The position numbers were made by a program, and so were the translations under genes. Under the pieces are notes generated by a model that was given only the letters and a program-made list of their open reading frames with translations, searched no databases and was not told the DNA's origin. Of a stretch of 13,707 bases of DNA, positions 1 to 8,166 are shown one piece after another (within the stretch, counting starts at the first letter, position 1; the number at the start of each line of letters is the position of its first letter). The stretch covers positions 1 through 13,707 of the forward strand of contig CAIXSC010000899.1 in assembly GCA_903921945.1 (NCBI GenBank), in the 5' to 3' direction. The DNA comes from an uncultured Planctomycetaceae bacterium. GTDB taxonomy: Bacteria > Planctomycetota > Planctomycetia > Pirellulales > Pirellulaceae.

Positions 1-3000
1 GCATGGTGGTCGACGGCGGTGTCCAGTCGACGGCCAGCGGCGATCGTCTTACGGTTCAAGCGGGCACATTCACCACGCTTACTTACGCGGCGAACGCCTT
101 GGGCGGAGGCGTTTTGACATTCGCGGGAACCGCCTTCGGTGGCCAACTTTCCTTTACCGAACTAGAGCCGATGACCGTCACTTCGACGGCGGCCAATTTG
201 GTGCTCGATATCGACAACGGGCCCGTGGATGCCACGGGGTCGGCGATCACAGCGACTGTGCTGGACGCGACAGGGTCCAATATGCAGGTGGACTTCGACG
301 TCGCTCTTTCCGATCTCACGTTCGCGACGCCGACCGTCTCGCTGTCGATTGTCGGCGATCAAAGCGGCGACGACGTGGTGGATCTATCATCCGTCGACGC
401 CGACTCGCCATTCCGAGCGGCGGTGTCGATCGATGGGCAGGGTGGCACGGACGAGATTCGCGTGAACTCGGCCTTAACCCTGGGGTCGGCGACATCGTCG
501 GGCGCGGTGAACGCCTCCGCCGAAACCATCCGTTTGAATGCCAACTTGCAAACCGACAACGCCGCGACCGCGGGTTCGGTGAGCCTTAGCGGCGCGGTGA
601 TGGTAGGAGGCAGCGTCACGGTCGACACGGACGCCGCCACGACGGACGCCGCGTTGACGATCACGGGTTCCACGACAATTGAAAATAGCTTCACGCTAAC
701 CTTGCGTTCCGGCAGCGGAACGATCACCACGGGCGCGGTACGGGGCGTCACGGGTGGAACAGCATCGAACGCGACGTTCGACACAACAGCGGCGGCCGTG
801 GTCGGCGGCGCGGTCGACACGGACTTCGGTGTGTTGACGGTGTTGAACTCGGGCGGCATCACTTTCCAGGGAGCGGTGGAGGTTGCGACGGCGGCGATCA
901 CCGCGACAACGGCGGGCAACAGCGTGCGATTTGCGCAAGATGCCACCATCGGGGCGCTGACCGCGGCGGCGGGCGGCTACAACGTGGCATTCCAGGGAAC
1001 GCAAACCGACATCACGGGCGCGGTGAACTTCGCAAATACCGGGACCGTGACCTTGGGCGATGACGCAAGCGACAGCACGCGGTTCGCGGGCGGCGTGACA
1101 ACCACGACCGCAGCGGGCGGAACGCGGATCGCGGGCGCTGTCTCCACGACCGCAACCGCGATGACCCTCGGAGCGGTCACGATGACAGCCGACGCCAGCT
1201 TGAACTCGGGAGGCGGCACGATCGCCATCGCGTCGCTGAACGCCGGCAATCGGGATCTGACGTTGGCGGCCGGTATCGCGGCTGGCACCACCACCTTCAC
1301 GGGCGCGGTGACGGCGCTGGGGGACGGAGCCGGCCCCGCGCTGACCGTCGCGAGCGGCGTGACGGGCCTCGTGCGTTTCCAAAGCACGATCGCCGGCCAG
1401 TCGGGGCTTCTGGCGAGCGGCAATTCCAGCAGTTTAAGGTTCGACATGGACGTGACGCTGGCCGATGGCGACACAGCGACGAACCTCGCGGGCGCGGTGC
1501 AACTGGACGGCCTGACCTGGAGCAGCTTCGATGGAGCCGCGTTCGGCGCGACGACGTTATCCACGGCGGCCGTGTTCATCGATACAAAGGGTGGCCTGCT
1601 ATCGTTCGCCTCGATCGCGGGTGGCGGCCAGGATCTGACCTTGTTGGCCGGCGTCGGAGGCGGCACGACGACATTCGCCGGCGCCGTCACAGGACTTGGC
1701 GACGGTTCGGGCGCGGCGTTGACGGTCGCGACGGGAGTGACAGGACAAGTTTGGTTTCAGGGAACGTTGACAACCAATTCGGGTATCTCGGTGCCGAACG
1801 GCGCCAGCCTGCGGTTGGACGACAACACGACGCTCAATGCGGGCGACACCAGTTCGTCGCTGCTGGGCGACTTGCGGCTCGACGGCATGACCTTAGTGTC
1901 GCAACGGGCTTTGGTCATTGGCGACGCGGCGACAGACGCGCTGACGATCAGTGGCGGCGCGGTCGCGATTAGCCTTGCCAACTTGAACGCGACGATCACG
2001 GCCGGGATTTCCGCCACCGCGCCGTTGTCGGTATCGCTTGGGACGGGCGTGTTCACCCAAATCGGCTCGGCGGCGCTCGGCGCGCAATCGCTGACGGTTA
2101 CAGCGGGCGATGTCGAGCTTCAAGGCACGATGTCCGGCAGCGGAACGGTTGTATTCGCGCCGTACCCGGCAACGGCCACGATCGGCGTGGGTGGCGCGAG
2201 CGGCACATTCAATGTGAACGATGCGGAACTCGCGCTCTTCATGGATGGTTTTTCGGATTTACGGATTGGGGATTTGGCGGCCGGCTCGGGCGCGGTCGCG
2301 ATCGACAGCTCGCTGTTCCTGGACTCCGTCACGATTGTGGGCGGCACGGTGTCGGCGACACAGATCAGCGCCACAGGAAGTGCGGTGACGTTGCGGGCGC
2401 GAACAGGCGGAATCCAGGATCGCGGGGACGCCGGCACGGATATCGTCGCAGCGGCGGTGACGTTGATCGCTGCCGGGGACATCGGCGCGTCGGGAGACTC
2501 GCTGAGCGTATCGACGAGCACCCTGGAAACCGACACCAGCTCGGCGAACGGCGCGCAGTATCTGGATCTGTCGAGCGGCACCCCGACGGCCACCGTCAAC
2601 TCAGGCACCGGGACGGTGCGCGCTACGAATGGGACGATGCAGTTCACCAGTAACGACTCGTTAAACTCCCAGACCACGTTGGTGGTCGCGGCCGGCAGTG
2701 TGGCTGATCTTGCGGCGTCCACCACAGCCATTAACCAATTGGTGATCGATGGCGGCTCTGTTGTCGGGACAACGGGAACGTTGGCGAGCGTGTCCTCGGT
2801 GGATCTGCGGTCCGGCAGTGTCGCGGTGGCGTTGGTGGGAAGCGCGGGGCTGACGAAATCGACGACCGGAACCGCCACGCTGTCGGGCGTCAACAGTTAC
2901 AGCGGCGCGACGGCGGTGAACGCCGGGACTTTATTGGTAGACGGTTCGCTTGCCTCGGATAGCGCGGTGACCGTGGCAAGCGGCGCGACGCTGGGAGGCA

Positions 3001-6000
3001 GCGGTGTGGTGGGCGGCAGCGTCGGTGTCTCCGCCGGCGGCACGCTCGCGCCGGGAAACAGTCCTGGCACATTATCGACAGGCAGTGTCACACTTGCGAG
3101 CGGCTCGACATTCCATGTGGAAGTCAACGGCCCCAATGCGGGCGAGTTCGATCGGCTGAATGTTACGGGCACGGTGGATTTGGGTGGAGCGAATCTTGCC
3201 GTGACGCTAGGGTACAGTCCGGCAGCAGGCACGGTGTTCCGCATCATCGACAACGACGGTGTGGACGCGGTCACGGGTACTTTCGCGTCGCTCGCCGATG
3301 GCGCCTCGCCATCCGGCTGGACAGCGGGTTTCATCAGTTACTTTGGCGGCGATGGCAACGACGTTACGGTCACGCAGTCCTACACATCGGCTCCTGTGAT
3401 TCAAGGCACGGCCGGAGACGACATCTTTCAGGTCCAGCGTGTCGCCAACACGATTCAGGTGTTGCTGGGCGGCATGCAAGTATTCACGGCTCCAGCGGCT
3501 GCCCTCAGTGGAGTCGGGGTGGCGATCCAGGGACTGGGGGGAAGCGACAGTTTGATCGTCGACCAGTCCACGTCGCCCGCGGTCGCGGTGCGGTTCGAAG
3601 GGGGAACGGGAAGCGATGCGGTCACGGTGGCGGGCGGAACGGCGTCCAGCGTGTCTTTTACGCCGGCGGCTCCAACCGGCGCGGATGGCCCCGATTCAGG
3701 TCGGCTTGCGATCGATGGCGCGACGCTCACATTCACCGGCACGGAGCAGATTTCGACCACCGTGGTCGCCACGGCGATCACCGCCAGCTTGGCGGATTTG
3801 GTGGCTGGCGAGACCGCTGTGTTCACCGATCATGGCGCTGCCAACGATAGGGTCTCGCGCTTGGACCTCGGTTCGTCGGGGGTCCCGGACTTGATATTCA
3901 TCAATCCGATCGGATCGCTTGCGTTGATCGGTTCCACTTTCGCAGATACCCTTCGGCTGGAAGGATTCGATGGATTGAACGGGTCGGGAAGCGGGCTGAG
4001 TGCCAGCGTGACCGTGCAAGCCGGGGCCGGCGACGACACGCTCGTGTTGACGACGCGGACGGGAAGCGGGGCGTACGCGTTGCATGGCGAGTCAGGCAGC
4101 GCCGACGAGTTGCGCGGGCCAGCGCTCTCGCAAACGTGGACATTGACCGGCTCGAACGCCGGCTCGATCAGCGGCTCGGGCGCGTCGTCATTCACGGGCA
4201 TCGAATCGCTGCTCGGCGGGGCGGCGAACGACACGTTCGTCCTGGCGAGCGGAGTGGCGGCGTTCGCGGGGTCGGTCAGTGGCGGAACTGGGGGCGCCGA
4301 TACGCTCTCGGTGACAGATGGAACGAACACGTTCGCAGTGACCTCCGCCAACGCCGGCAACTTGAATGGCTCGACGCAGTTCGCAGGGATGGCTCGGCTT
4401 GTCGGCGGCTCGGGCGCCGACTCGTTCCGGTTGGATAGCGGCGGCAGCGTGACGTGGATCGACGGCGGAGCGGGTGGCGACACCCTGGATTACTCGAACC
4501 GGTCGACCGCCGTCAGCGTCGATTTGGAAATTGGCGCGGCGACCGACGTCAATGGCGGGGCCAGCGGTGGGTTGGTGGCGTCGTCGGGCATCAACAACAG
4601 CATCGAGCATGTGCGAGGCGGTTCGGCCGGCGACACGCTCTATGGCGACCCGGACACCAACACGTTGAGCGGTTATGGCGGAGCGGACACGTTAAATGGA
4701 CGGGGCGGCGTCGACAGCCTTGAGGGCGGGTCGGGCAACGATATTCTTCGTATCCAGGGGACCGAAGCGGTCAATGACATATTGGATGGCGGCGCTGGCG
4801 CCAAGGATGATGCGACCGACAACGATACGCTCATCAACATTGGAGCCACCGACATTCTGCTGGCGGATGTCGACGCGACATTCAACAGCGCCGCTTTGAG
4901 CCTCGATACCTTCGATGGCAACGCGCAGGGGTTGCAGGACTACGAATTCGCGGATCCCAACAATCCGCAACCGTTCTCGTTCACGCGGCTGGTAAATACC
5001 CGCTACGAGATTCCCACATTCGTCGAAGGCACGGCGGGAAATGACTTGGTCGTCACCAATCAAGACGGCACGAATTTAACGGTTTTCGACGGCAAGGATG
5101 GCACGGACACGATCACGATCGTCTTGACGGTGGCCAATCTTGGCGCGTTGCTCGACACCGATATTCGGTCCCTGCAAGCTTATCTGGGCAATCCGGCGGG
5201 ACGTGAATTGTCACTCGGTTCAGGACGGGGACGATTGCGGGCGTTGAATTTTGAAATCGCGCGGCTGGCGATCGCCGACAACGGCGAAACGGTCGATATC
5301 TCGGGAATCATGCCCTTGATCGGATCGCGCACCAACATTTTCGCGGGCACCGTCGGCAACGATACGCTGGTCGGAACGGGCGGACGGGATCTCATCTTCG
5401 GTAGCGATGGAAATGACCTGCTGCTGGGATCCTCGGAAAGCGACTGGCTGTATGGTGGCGCCGGCGCGGACAGTCTATTGGGTGACATTGGCTTCGACTA
5501 TTTGATGGGGGGTGACGGCGACGATTGGATCGACGGTGGCCTGTTTGACGATGGTATCCGTGGCGGACCGGGTGCGGACACCATTTTCGCCGGCCCTGGC
5601 TACGACACGTTGATAACTCGCGGCGACGAGTCTTTGTATGACGTGATGGATGGCGGCATGCACACGGATGTCCTGGTGAATATCGGGCCCGAACCGTTGG
5701 TCTTTCGCCAATTCAACTTTGTCACGACAGGACTGGAGACCTTGGTGGGTGGAGGTTTGCCAATCCTGGGGCTCGACAACGCTTCGTTGCCCGACAACCT
5801 CGATTTTTCGGCTGGCAGCTTGGTCGGAGTCACCTATTTGGACGGTCGCGCGGGCGACGACCGGATCATCGGCTCCCATGCTCGCGATCAGATTTTTGGC
5901 GGGGATGGAAACGACACGCTGTTCGGCCTTGGCGGTATCGATTCGATTTTTGGCGGCGCGGGAGCGGACAGCCTGAACGGCGGCCTTGGCTCGGACTATC

Positions 6001-6269
6001 TCGATGGCGGCGCCGGCGTCGATCGGCTCACGTCGGAACTAGATCGCGATCTTCTTGTGTTTGAAGGCGATCTGGCTTCGATGGATACGGTCACTGATTT
6101 CGCGCTCTATTCGGACACCTTGGTGTTCCGAGGATACGGCGCTGGATACTCAAATCTCGGATTCACTGTTGGCACGAATACGACCGTTCGGGTAAATAGC
6201 GTGGGCAAGCAAGTGCTGCTGGAACGCTGGCGACGGTCAGTGGCGAGCACGCAGATTCGCTTCGAGTAG
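1..6269 (+). CDS. Giant Cys-free surface/secreted protein with PATR and RTX repeats (5' end outside window)
   Basis: The last 2088 residues of a very large exported protein. The frame is open to the left edge and the first ATG (position 3) is followed by no signal peptide, so the true start lies outside; residue numbers here count from that ATG. I see no cysteine and only five lysines; Gly, Ala, Ser, Thr and Asp dominate, as in secreted adhesins. Residues 1-950 are short beta-strand repeats with a 126-residue tandem duplication near 404-650. Residues 950-1105 form an autotransporter-associated beta-strand (PATR) segment, with SGVNSYSGATAVNAGTLLV and TLAPGNSPGTL. Residues 1378-1500 are two further repeats. 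Three blocks of GGxGxDxLxG-type RTX nonapeptides, expected to bind calcium outside the cell, lie at 1539-1583, 1781-1873 and 1946-2013. The end (2016-2088) has the DxVxDF...SDTLVF pattern of RTX C-termini, which suggests type I-like secretion (inference). No autotransporter barrel, PEP-CTERM or LPXTG signal is visible. Likely a surface adhesin or matrix protein; the partner is unknown. Confidence 0.9.
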   Translation, partial: MVVDGGVQSTASGDRLTVQAGTFTTLTYAANALGGGVLTFAGTAFGGQLSFTELEPMTVTSTAANLVLDIDNGPVDATGSAITATVLDATGSNMQVDFDVALSDLTFATPTVSLSIVGDQSGDDVVDLSSVDADSPFRAAVSIDGQGGTDEIRVNSALTLGSATSSGAVNASAETIRLNANLQTDNAATAGSVSLSGAVMVGGSVTVDTDAATTDAALTITGSTTIENSFTLTLRSGSGTITTGAVRGVTGGTASNATFDTTAAAVVGGAVDTDFGVLTVLNSGGITFQGAVEVATAAITATTAGNSVRFAQDATIGALTAAAGGYNVAFQGTQTDITGAVNFANTGTVTLGDDASDSTRFAGGVTTTTAAGGTRIAGAVSTTATAMTLGAVTMTADASLNSGGGTIAIASLNAGNRDLTLAAGIAAGTTTFTGAVTALGDGAGPALTVASGVTGLVRFQSTIAGQSGLLASGNSSSLRFDMDVTLADGDTATNLAGAVQLDGLTWSSFDGAAFGATTLSTAAVFIDTKGGLLSFASIAGGGQDLTLLAGVGGGTTTFAGAVTGLGDGSGAALTVATGVTGQVWFQGTLTTNSGISVPNGASLRLDDNTTLNAGDTSSSLLGDLRLDGMTLVSQRALVIGDAATDALTISGGAVAISLANLNATITAGISATAPLSVSLGTGVFTQIGSAALGAQSLTVTAGDVELQGTMSGSGTVVFAPYPATATIGVGGASGTFNVNDAELALFMDGFSDLRIGDLAAGSGAVAIDSSLFLDSVTIVGGTVSATQISATGSAVTLRARTGGIQDRGDAGTDIVAAAVTLIAAGDIGASGDSLSVSTSTLETDTSSANGAQYLDLSSGTPTATVNSGTGTVRATNGTMQFTSNDSLNSQTTLVVAAGSVADLAASTTAINQLVIDGGSVVGTTGTLASVSSVDLRSGSVAVALVGSAGLTKSTTGTATLSGVNSYSGATAVNAGTLLVDGSLASDSAVTVASGATLGGSGVVGGSVGVSAGGTLAPGNSPGTLSTGSVTLASGSTFHVEVNGPNAGEFDRLNVTGTVDLGGANLAVTLGYSPAAGTVFRIIDNDGVDAVTGTFASLADGASPSGWTAGFISYFGGDGNDVTVTQSYTSAPVIQGTAGDDIFQVQRVANTIQVLLGGMQVFTAPAAALSGVGVAIQGLGGSDSLIVDQSTSPAVAVRFEGGTGSDAVTVAGGTASSVSFTPAAPTGADGPDSGRLAIDGATLTFTGTEQISTTVVATAITASLADLVAGETAVFTDHGAANDRVSRLDLGSSGVPDLIFINPIGSLALIGSTFADTLRLEGFDGLNGSGSGLSASVTVQAGAGDDTLVLTTRTGSGAYALHGESGSADELRGPALSQTWTLTGSNAGSISGSGASSFTGIESLLGGAANDTFVLASGVAAFAGSVSGGTGGADTLSVTDGTNTFAVTSANAGNLNGSTQFAGMARLVGGSGADSFRLDSGGSVTWIDGGAGGDTLDYSNRSTAVSVDLEIGAATDVNGGASGGLVASSGINNSIEHVRGGSAGDTLYGDPDTNTLSGYGGADTLNGRGGVDSLEGGSGNDILRIQGTEAVNDILDGGAGAKDDATDNDTLINIGATDILLADVDATFNSAALSLDTFDGNAQGLQDYEFADPNNPQPFSFTRLVNTRYEIPTFVEGTAGNDLVVTNQDGTNLTVFDGKDGTDTITIVLTVANLGALLDTDIRSLQAYLGNPAGRELSLGSGRGRLRALNFEIARLAIADNGETVDISGIMPLIGSRTNIFAGTVGNDTLVGTGGRDLIFGSDGNDLLLGSSESDWLYGGAGADSLLGDIGFDYLMGGDGDDWIDGGLFDDGIRGGPGADTIFAGPGYDTLITRGDESLYDVMDGGMHTDVLVNIGPEPLVFRQFNFVTTGLETLVGGGLPILGLDNASLPDNLDFSAGSLVGVTYLDGRAGDDRIIGSHARDQIFGGDGNDTLFGLGGIDSIFGGAGADSLNGGLGSDYLDGGAGVDRLTSELDRDLLVFEGDLASMDTVTDFALYSDTLVFRGYGAGYSNLGFTVGTNTTVRVNSVGKQVLLERWRRSVASTQIRFE
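1212..1952 (+). repeat. 126-residue tandem duplication inside the giant protein
   Basis: Two adjacent copies begin at 1212 and 1590 (period 378 bp, exactly 126 codons). Both carry the same core, DLTL(A/L)AG...GTTTF.GAVT.LGDG, followed by ALTVA.GVTG.V.FQ and then a variable stretch. A third, strongly diverged copy seems to begin at 1953 (GGAVAISLANLN), 363 bp after the second. The copies differ at many positions, so the duplication is not recent. It is best read as one beta-solenoid or beta-sandwich unit repeated in a fibre. Confidence 0.8.
2850..3317 (+). repeat. PATR / autotransporter-associated beta-strand segment
   Basis: Residues 950-1105 match the known pattern: TLSGVNSYSGATAVNAGTLLV, then VTVASGATLGGSG.VGG, then a GGTLAPGNSPGTLSTG turn, then a strand-rich tail containing FDRLNVTGTVDLGG. 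In proteobacterial autotransporters such segments precede a beta-barrel. Here no barrel follows and RTX blocks do, the arrangement seen in free-standing large exported proteins of Planctomycetes and Verrucomicrobia (family knowledge). Confidence 0.8.
4134..4502 (+). repeat. Two tandem ~62-residue repeats
   Basis: Residues 1378-1440 and 1441-1500 share the plan: a T.T(L/V)(T/A)(G/S).NAG opening, then a G.S.F.G motif, then LLGG/LVGG, (N/A)D(T/S)F.L.SG, and a closing GG.GG.DTL. The second copy runs into DYSNRSTAVSVDL. Copy lengths are 63 and 60 residues. The GG.GGxDTL end resembles a degenerate RTX turn, so these may be transitional units between the beta-solenoid part and the true RTX blocks. 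Confidence 0.65.
4617..4751 (+). repeat. RTX calcium-binding block 1
   Basis: Residues 1539-1583 hold about five nonapeptide turns of the RTX type (GGSAGDTLYG, GGADTLNGRGG, GGSGNDIL). It is followed by a spacer of roughly 200 residues that opens with a D.LDGG...NDTLINIG stretch before block 2. Confidence 0.85.
5343..5621 (+). repeat. RTX calcium-binding block 2
   Basis: Residues 1781-1873 hold about nine RTX turns (GNDTLVGTGG, GSDGNDLLLG, GGAGADSLLG, GGDGDDWIDGG, GGPGADTI). This is the longest block. A spacer of about 70 residues follows that opens with DVMDGG...TDVLVNIG, echoing the spacer after block 1. Confidence 0.9.
5838..6041 (+). repeat. RTX calcium-binding block 3
   Basis: Residues 1946-2013 hold about seven turns (LDGRAGDDRIIG, GGDGNDTLFG, GGAGADSLNGG, GGAGVDRL). 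It sits directly before the C-terminal domain, the usual place for the block that drives calcium-dependent folding after type I secretion. Confidence 0.9.
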
Positions 6270-6373
6270 CGCGTGGTGGCGGGCCTTGGGGCCGTTGAGC
6301 CAGTGACGTCGTTTCCGCGGCACTCGTTTAGTCGGCAAGTTCGTCGTCGCGTTGCCATTTCCGGGGTGTCACC

Positions 6374-8065
6374 ATGCATACAATCGGCCTGTTGTCGTTA
6401 CTCGCGGCGCTTGCCCAGCTTCCAGCCAGTCCGCCGCCAGCCAGCCGAACCCCGGCGAACATGCTACGAAATGACGGCCCCTCCGCGCCGGCCGCGATCG
6501 CTCGCGCCACCGGTCCGGACACGATCGTTGTTTGTCCGGCCCCGTTGGTTTCGGGATTGTCCGAATGGCTCGCCTTTCGGCGCGGCCAGGGGCATCGTGT
6601 CGATCTCATGGTGTTGGAAGGCGTGGACGGTGCTGACCAGGCCCGCGAGCGAATTCGAACCCGGATTCGAGCGACGGCGCGGAGCGGCGCGTTGCGATCG
6701 ATTGTGCTCGTGGGAGACGCGCCACCGGCCGACAATCGGGATGCGGCGCTGCGCTCACGCACCATTCCCGCGTTTTTCGCGGATGCCAAGGTGAACACTC
6801 GGTGGGGCTCCGAGCCGCAGATTGCCACCGACAATGGGTACGCCGACCTGGACGACGATGATTCGCCCGACTTGGCGATCGGCCGCTTGCCGGTCGACTC
6901 GGCTGCTGAACTCGCGGCGCTCACAAGCCGCATTGCCGCCTACGAGCAAACGCTTGACCACAGCCTGTGGAGGCAGCGAGTGAACTTCGTGGCTGGCGTT
7001 GGCGGGTTCGGGGCGTTGGTCGATTCGCTGTTGGAAACCGCGACCAAAAAATTCCTCACCGATGGCATTCCGAATTGCTACGAGACGTCGATGACCTACG
7101 GGAGTTGGCGCAGTCCTTACTGTCCCGATCCGCGGCGGTTCCAGCAGGCGACGCTGGAGCGGTTCAACGAAGGCTGTTTGTTCTGGGTATACATCGGGCA
7201 TGGCCATCCATTGCAACTCGATCGAGTCCGTCTGCCCAACGGCACGCATCCGATTCTCACAGTGAACGATCTGTCGAGACTGCAAGCCAAGCACGCGCCA
7301 CCGATCGCCGTGATGTTGGCGTGCTACACCGGGGCGTACGATTTTCCTCGCGATTGTTTCGCGGAGGAAATGATGCGGGCGGAAGGTGGACCGATCGCCG
7401 CGCTTTGCGGTTCGCGGGTCACGATGCCTTACGCCATGGCAGTGCTCGCCCACGGGATGCTTGAAGAAGTGTTCCGGCACCGCCGCGAAACGTTGGGCGA
7501 GGTGTTGATGCGAGCCAAGCAGCGGTTGCTCAAGAACGAACCTGAAGACGCCCATCGTCAGTTGCTCGACGCGCTCGCCGCGACCGTCAGTCCCTCGGCG
7601 AAGTTATTGCCAGAGGAGCGGCGTGAGCATCTGCATTTATTCAACCTGCTCGGCGATCCCCTGTTGCGAATCCGCCATCCGCTGGCGGCGCGCGTGGAGG
7701 TGCCGGGCGATGTCGAAGCGGGCCAGGAAGTGGAGATGGCGCTCGAGAGTCCGGTGGCGGGCAAGGCCACGTTGCAGTTGGTCTGCCGGCGGGATCGACT
7801 GCGGGTCGACATGCCGGCGCGCGACGACTTTGAATCCGCCGCGCGGGAGTTCGAGCGTTTCGATGTGGCGTATCGGCAGGCGAACGATCGCCGGTGGTTG
7901 AACGAAGTGCTCGATTGGCGGAATCCGGGCGTATTTCGCGCGACGATCAAGATTCCCGAGGAGGCGCACGGCGCCTGCCATTTGACCTTGCATGTCGATG
8001 GCCGCGACCATCATGCTTTAGGCGCGGCCGATCTGTTCGTCCGCAAGCCGCGGACTCGCCCCTAA
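6374..8065 (+). CDS. C25-family (gingipain-like) cysteine peptidase
   Basis: A secreted cysteine peptidase of clan CD, family C25, 563 residues. ATG 6374 is the first start after an in-frame TAG at 6329; a weak GGGG (6363-6366) lies 7 bases ahead. The N-terminus has a hydrophobic core (IGLLSLLAALAQLPA) followed by a Pro/Ala-rich stretch, consistent with a signal peptide, although the n-region has no Lys or Arg. The C25 domain spans about residues 48-430. A typical acidic segment, TDNGYADLDDDDSPDLAIGRLPV (152-174), probably binds calcium. The catalytic His is H276 in YIGHGH and the nucleophile is C317 in MLACYTGAYD, 41 residues later; both are intact. Residues 435-560 look like the beta-sandwich that follows the catalytic domain in gingipains. 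No C-terminal type IX secretion domain or long propeptide is seen. The gene lies 104 bp after the giant protein on the same strand, so that protein is a possible substrate (inference). Arg/Lys preference cannot be read from the sequence. Confidence 0.88.
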   Translation: MHTIGLLSLLAALAQLPASPPPASRTPANMLRNDGPSAPAAIARATGPDTIVVCPAPLVSGLSEWLAFRRGQGHRVDLMVLEGVDGADQARERIRTRIRATARSGALRSIVLVGDAPPADNRDAALRSRTIPAFFADAKVNTRWGSEPQIATDNGYADLDDDDSPDLAIGRLPVDSAAELAALTSRIAAYEQTLDHSLWRQRVNFVAGVGGFGALVDSLLETATKKFLTDGIPNCYETSMTYGSWRSPYCPDPRRFQQATLERFNEGCLFWVYIGHGHPLQLDRVRLPNGTHPILTVNDLSRLQAKHAPPIAVMLACYTGAYDFPRDCFAEEMMRAEGGPIAALCGSRVTMPYAMAVLAHGMLEEVFRHRRETLGEVLMRAKQRLLKNEPEDAHRQLLDALAATVSPSAKLLPEERREHLHLFNLLGDPLLRIRHPLAARVEVPGDVEAGQEVEMALESPVAGKATLQLVCRRDRLRVDMPARDDFESAAREFERFDVAYRQANDRRWLNEVLDWRNPGVFRATIKIPEEAHGACHLTLHVDGRDHHALGAADLFVRKPRTRP

Positions 8066-8093
8066 TCGGGCGCCGATCGAGTCGCGTTGGCTA

Positions 8094-8132
8094 GCCCGCG
8101 ATCCACTTCCAAGTTCCACGCCCGCGATCCAC
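8094..8132 (+). promoter_or_regulatory. 13-bp perfect direct repeat ahead of the dehydratase gene
   Basis: The sequence gcccgcgatccac occurs at 8094-8106 and again at 8120-8132, a centre-to-centre distance of 26 bp (about 2.5 helical turns). It lies in the 101-bp gap after the peptidase, 35 bases before the dehydratase ATG. The position suits a regulator site in the promoter or leader. That role is inference, and no -35/-10 pair is evident. Confidence 0.35.
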
Positions 8133-8166
8133 GCGTCGCGACTGCCGTTCATCCCACAGGACTGAC

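Noticed and set aside
3361..3620. Possible separate gene after the PATR segment
   Set aside because: The frame continues without a stop from the PATR part into the RTX part, so this is one protein and not two.
6273..6794. 173-codon + strand ORF overlapping the C25 gene start
   Set aside because: Out of frame with the C25 peptidase and Arg/Pro-rich; it spans the peptidase signal peptide and domain start.
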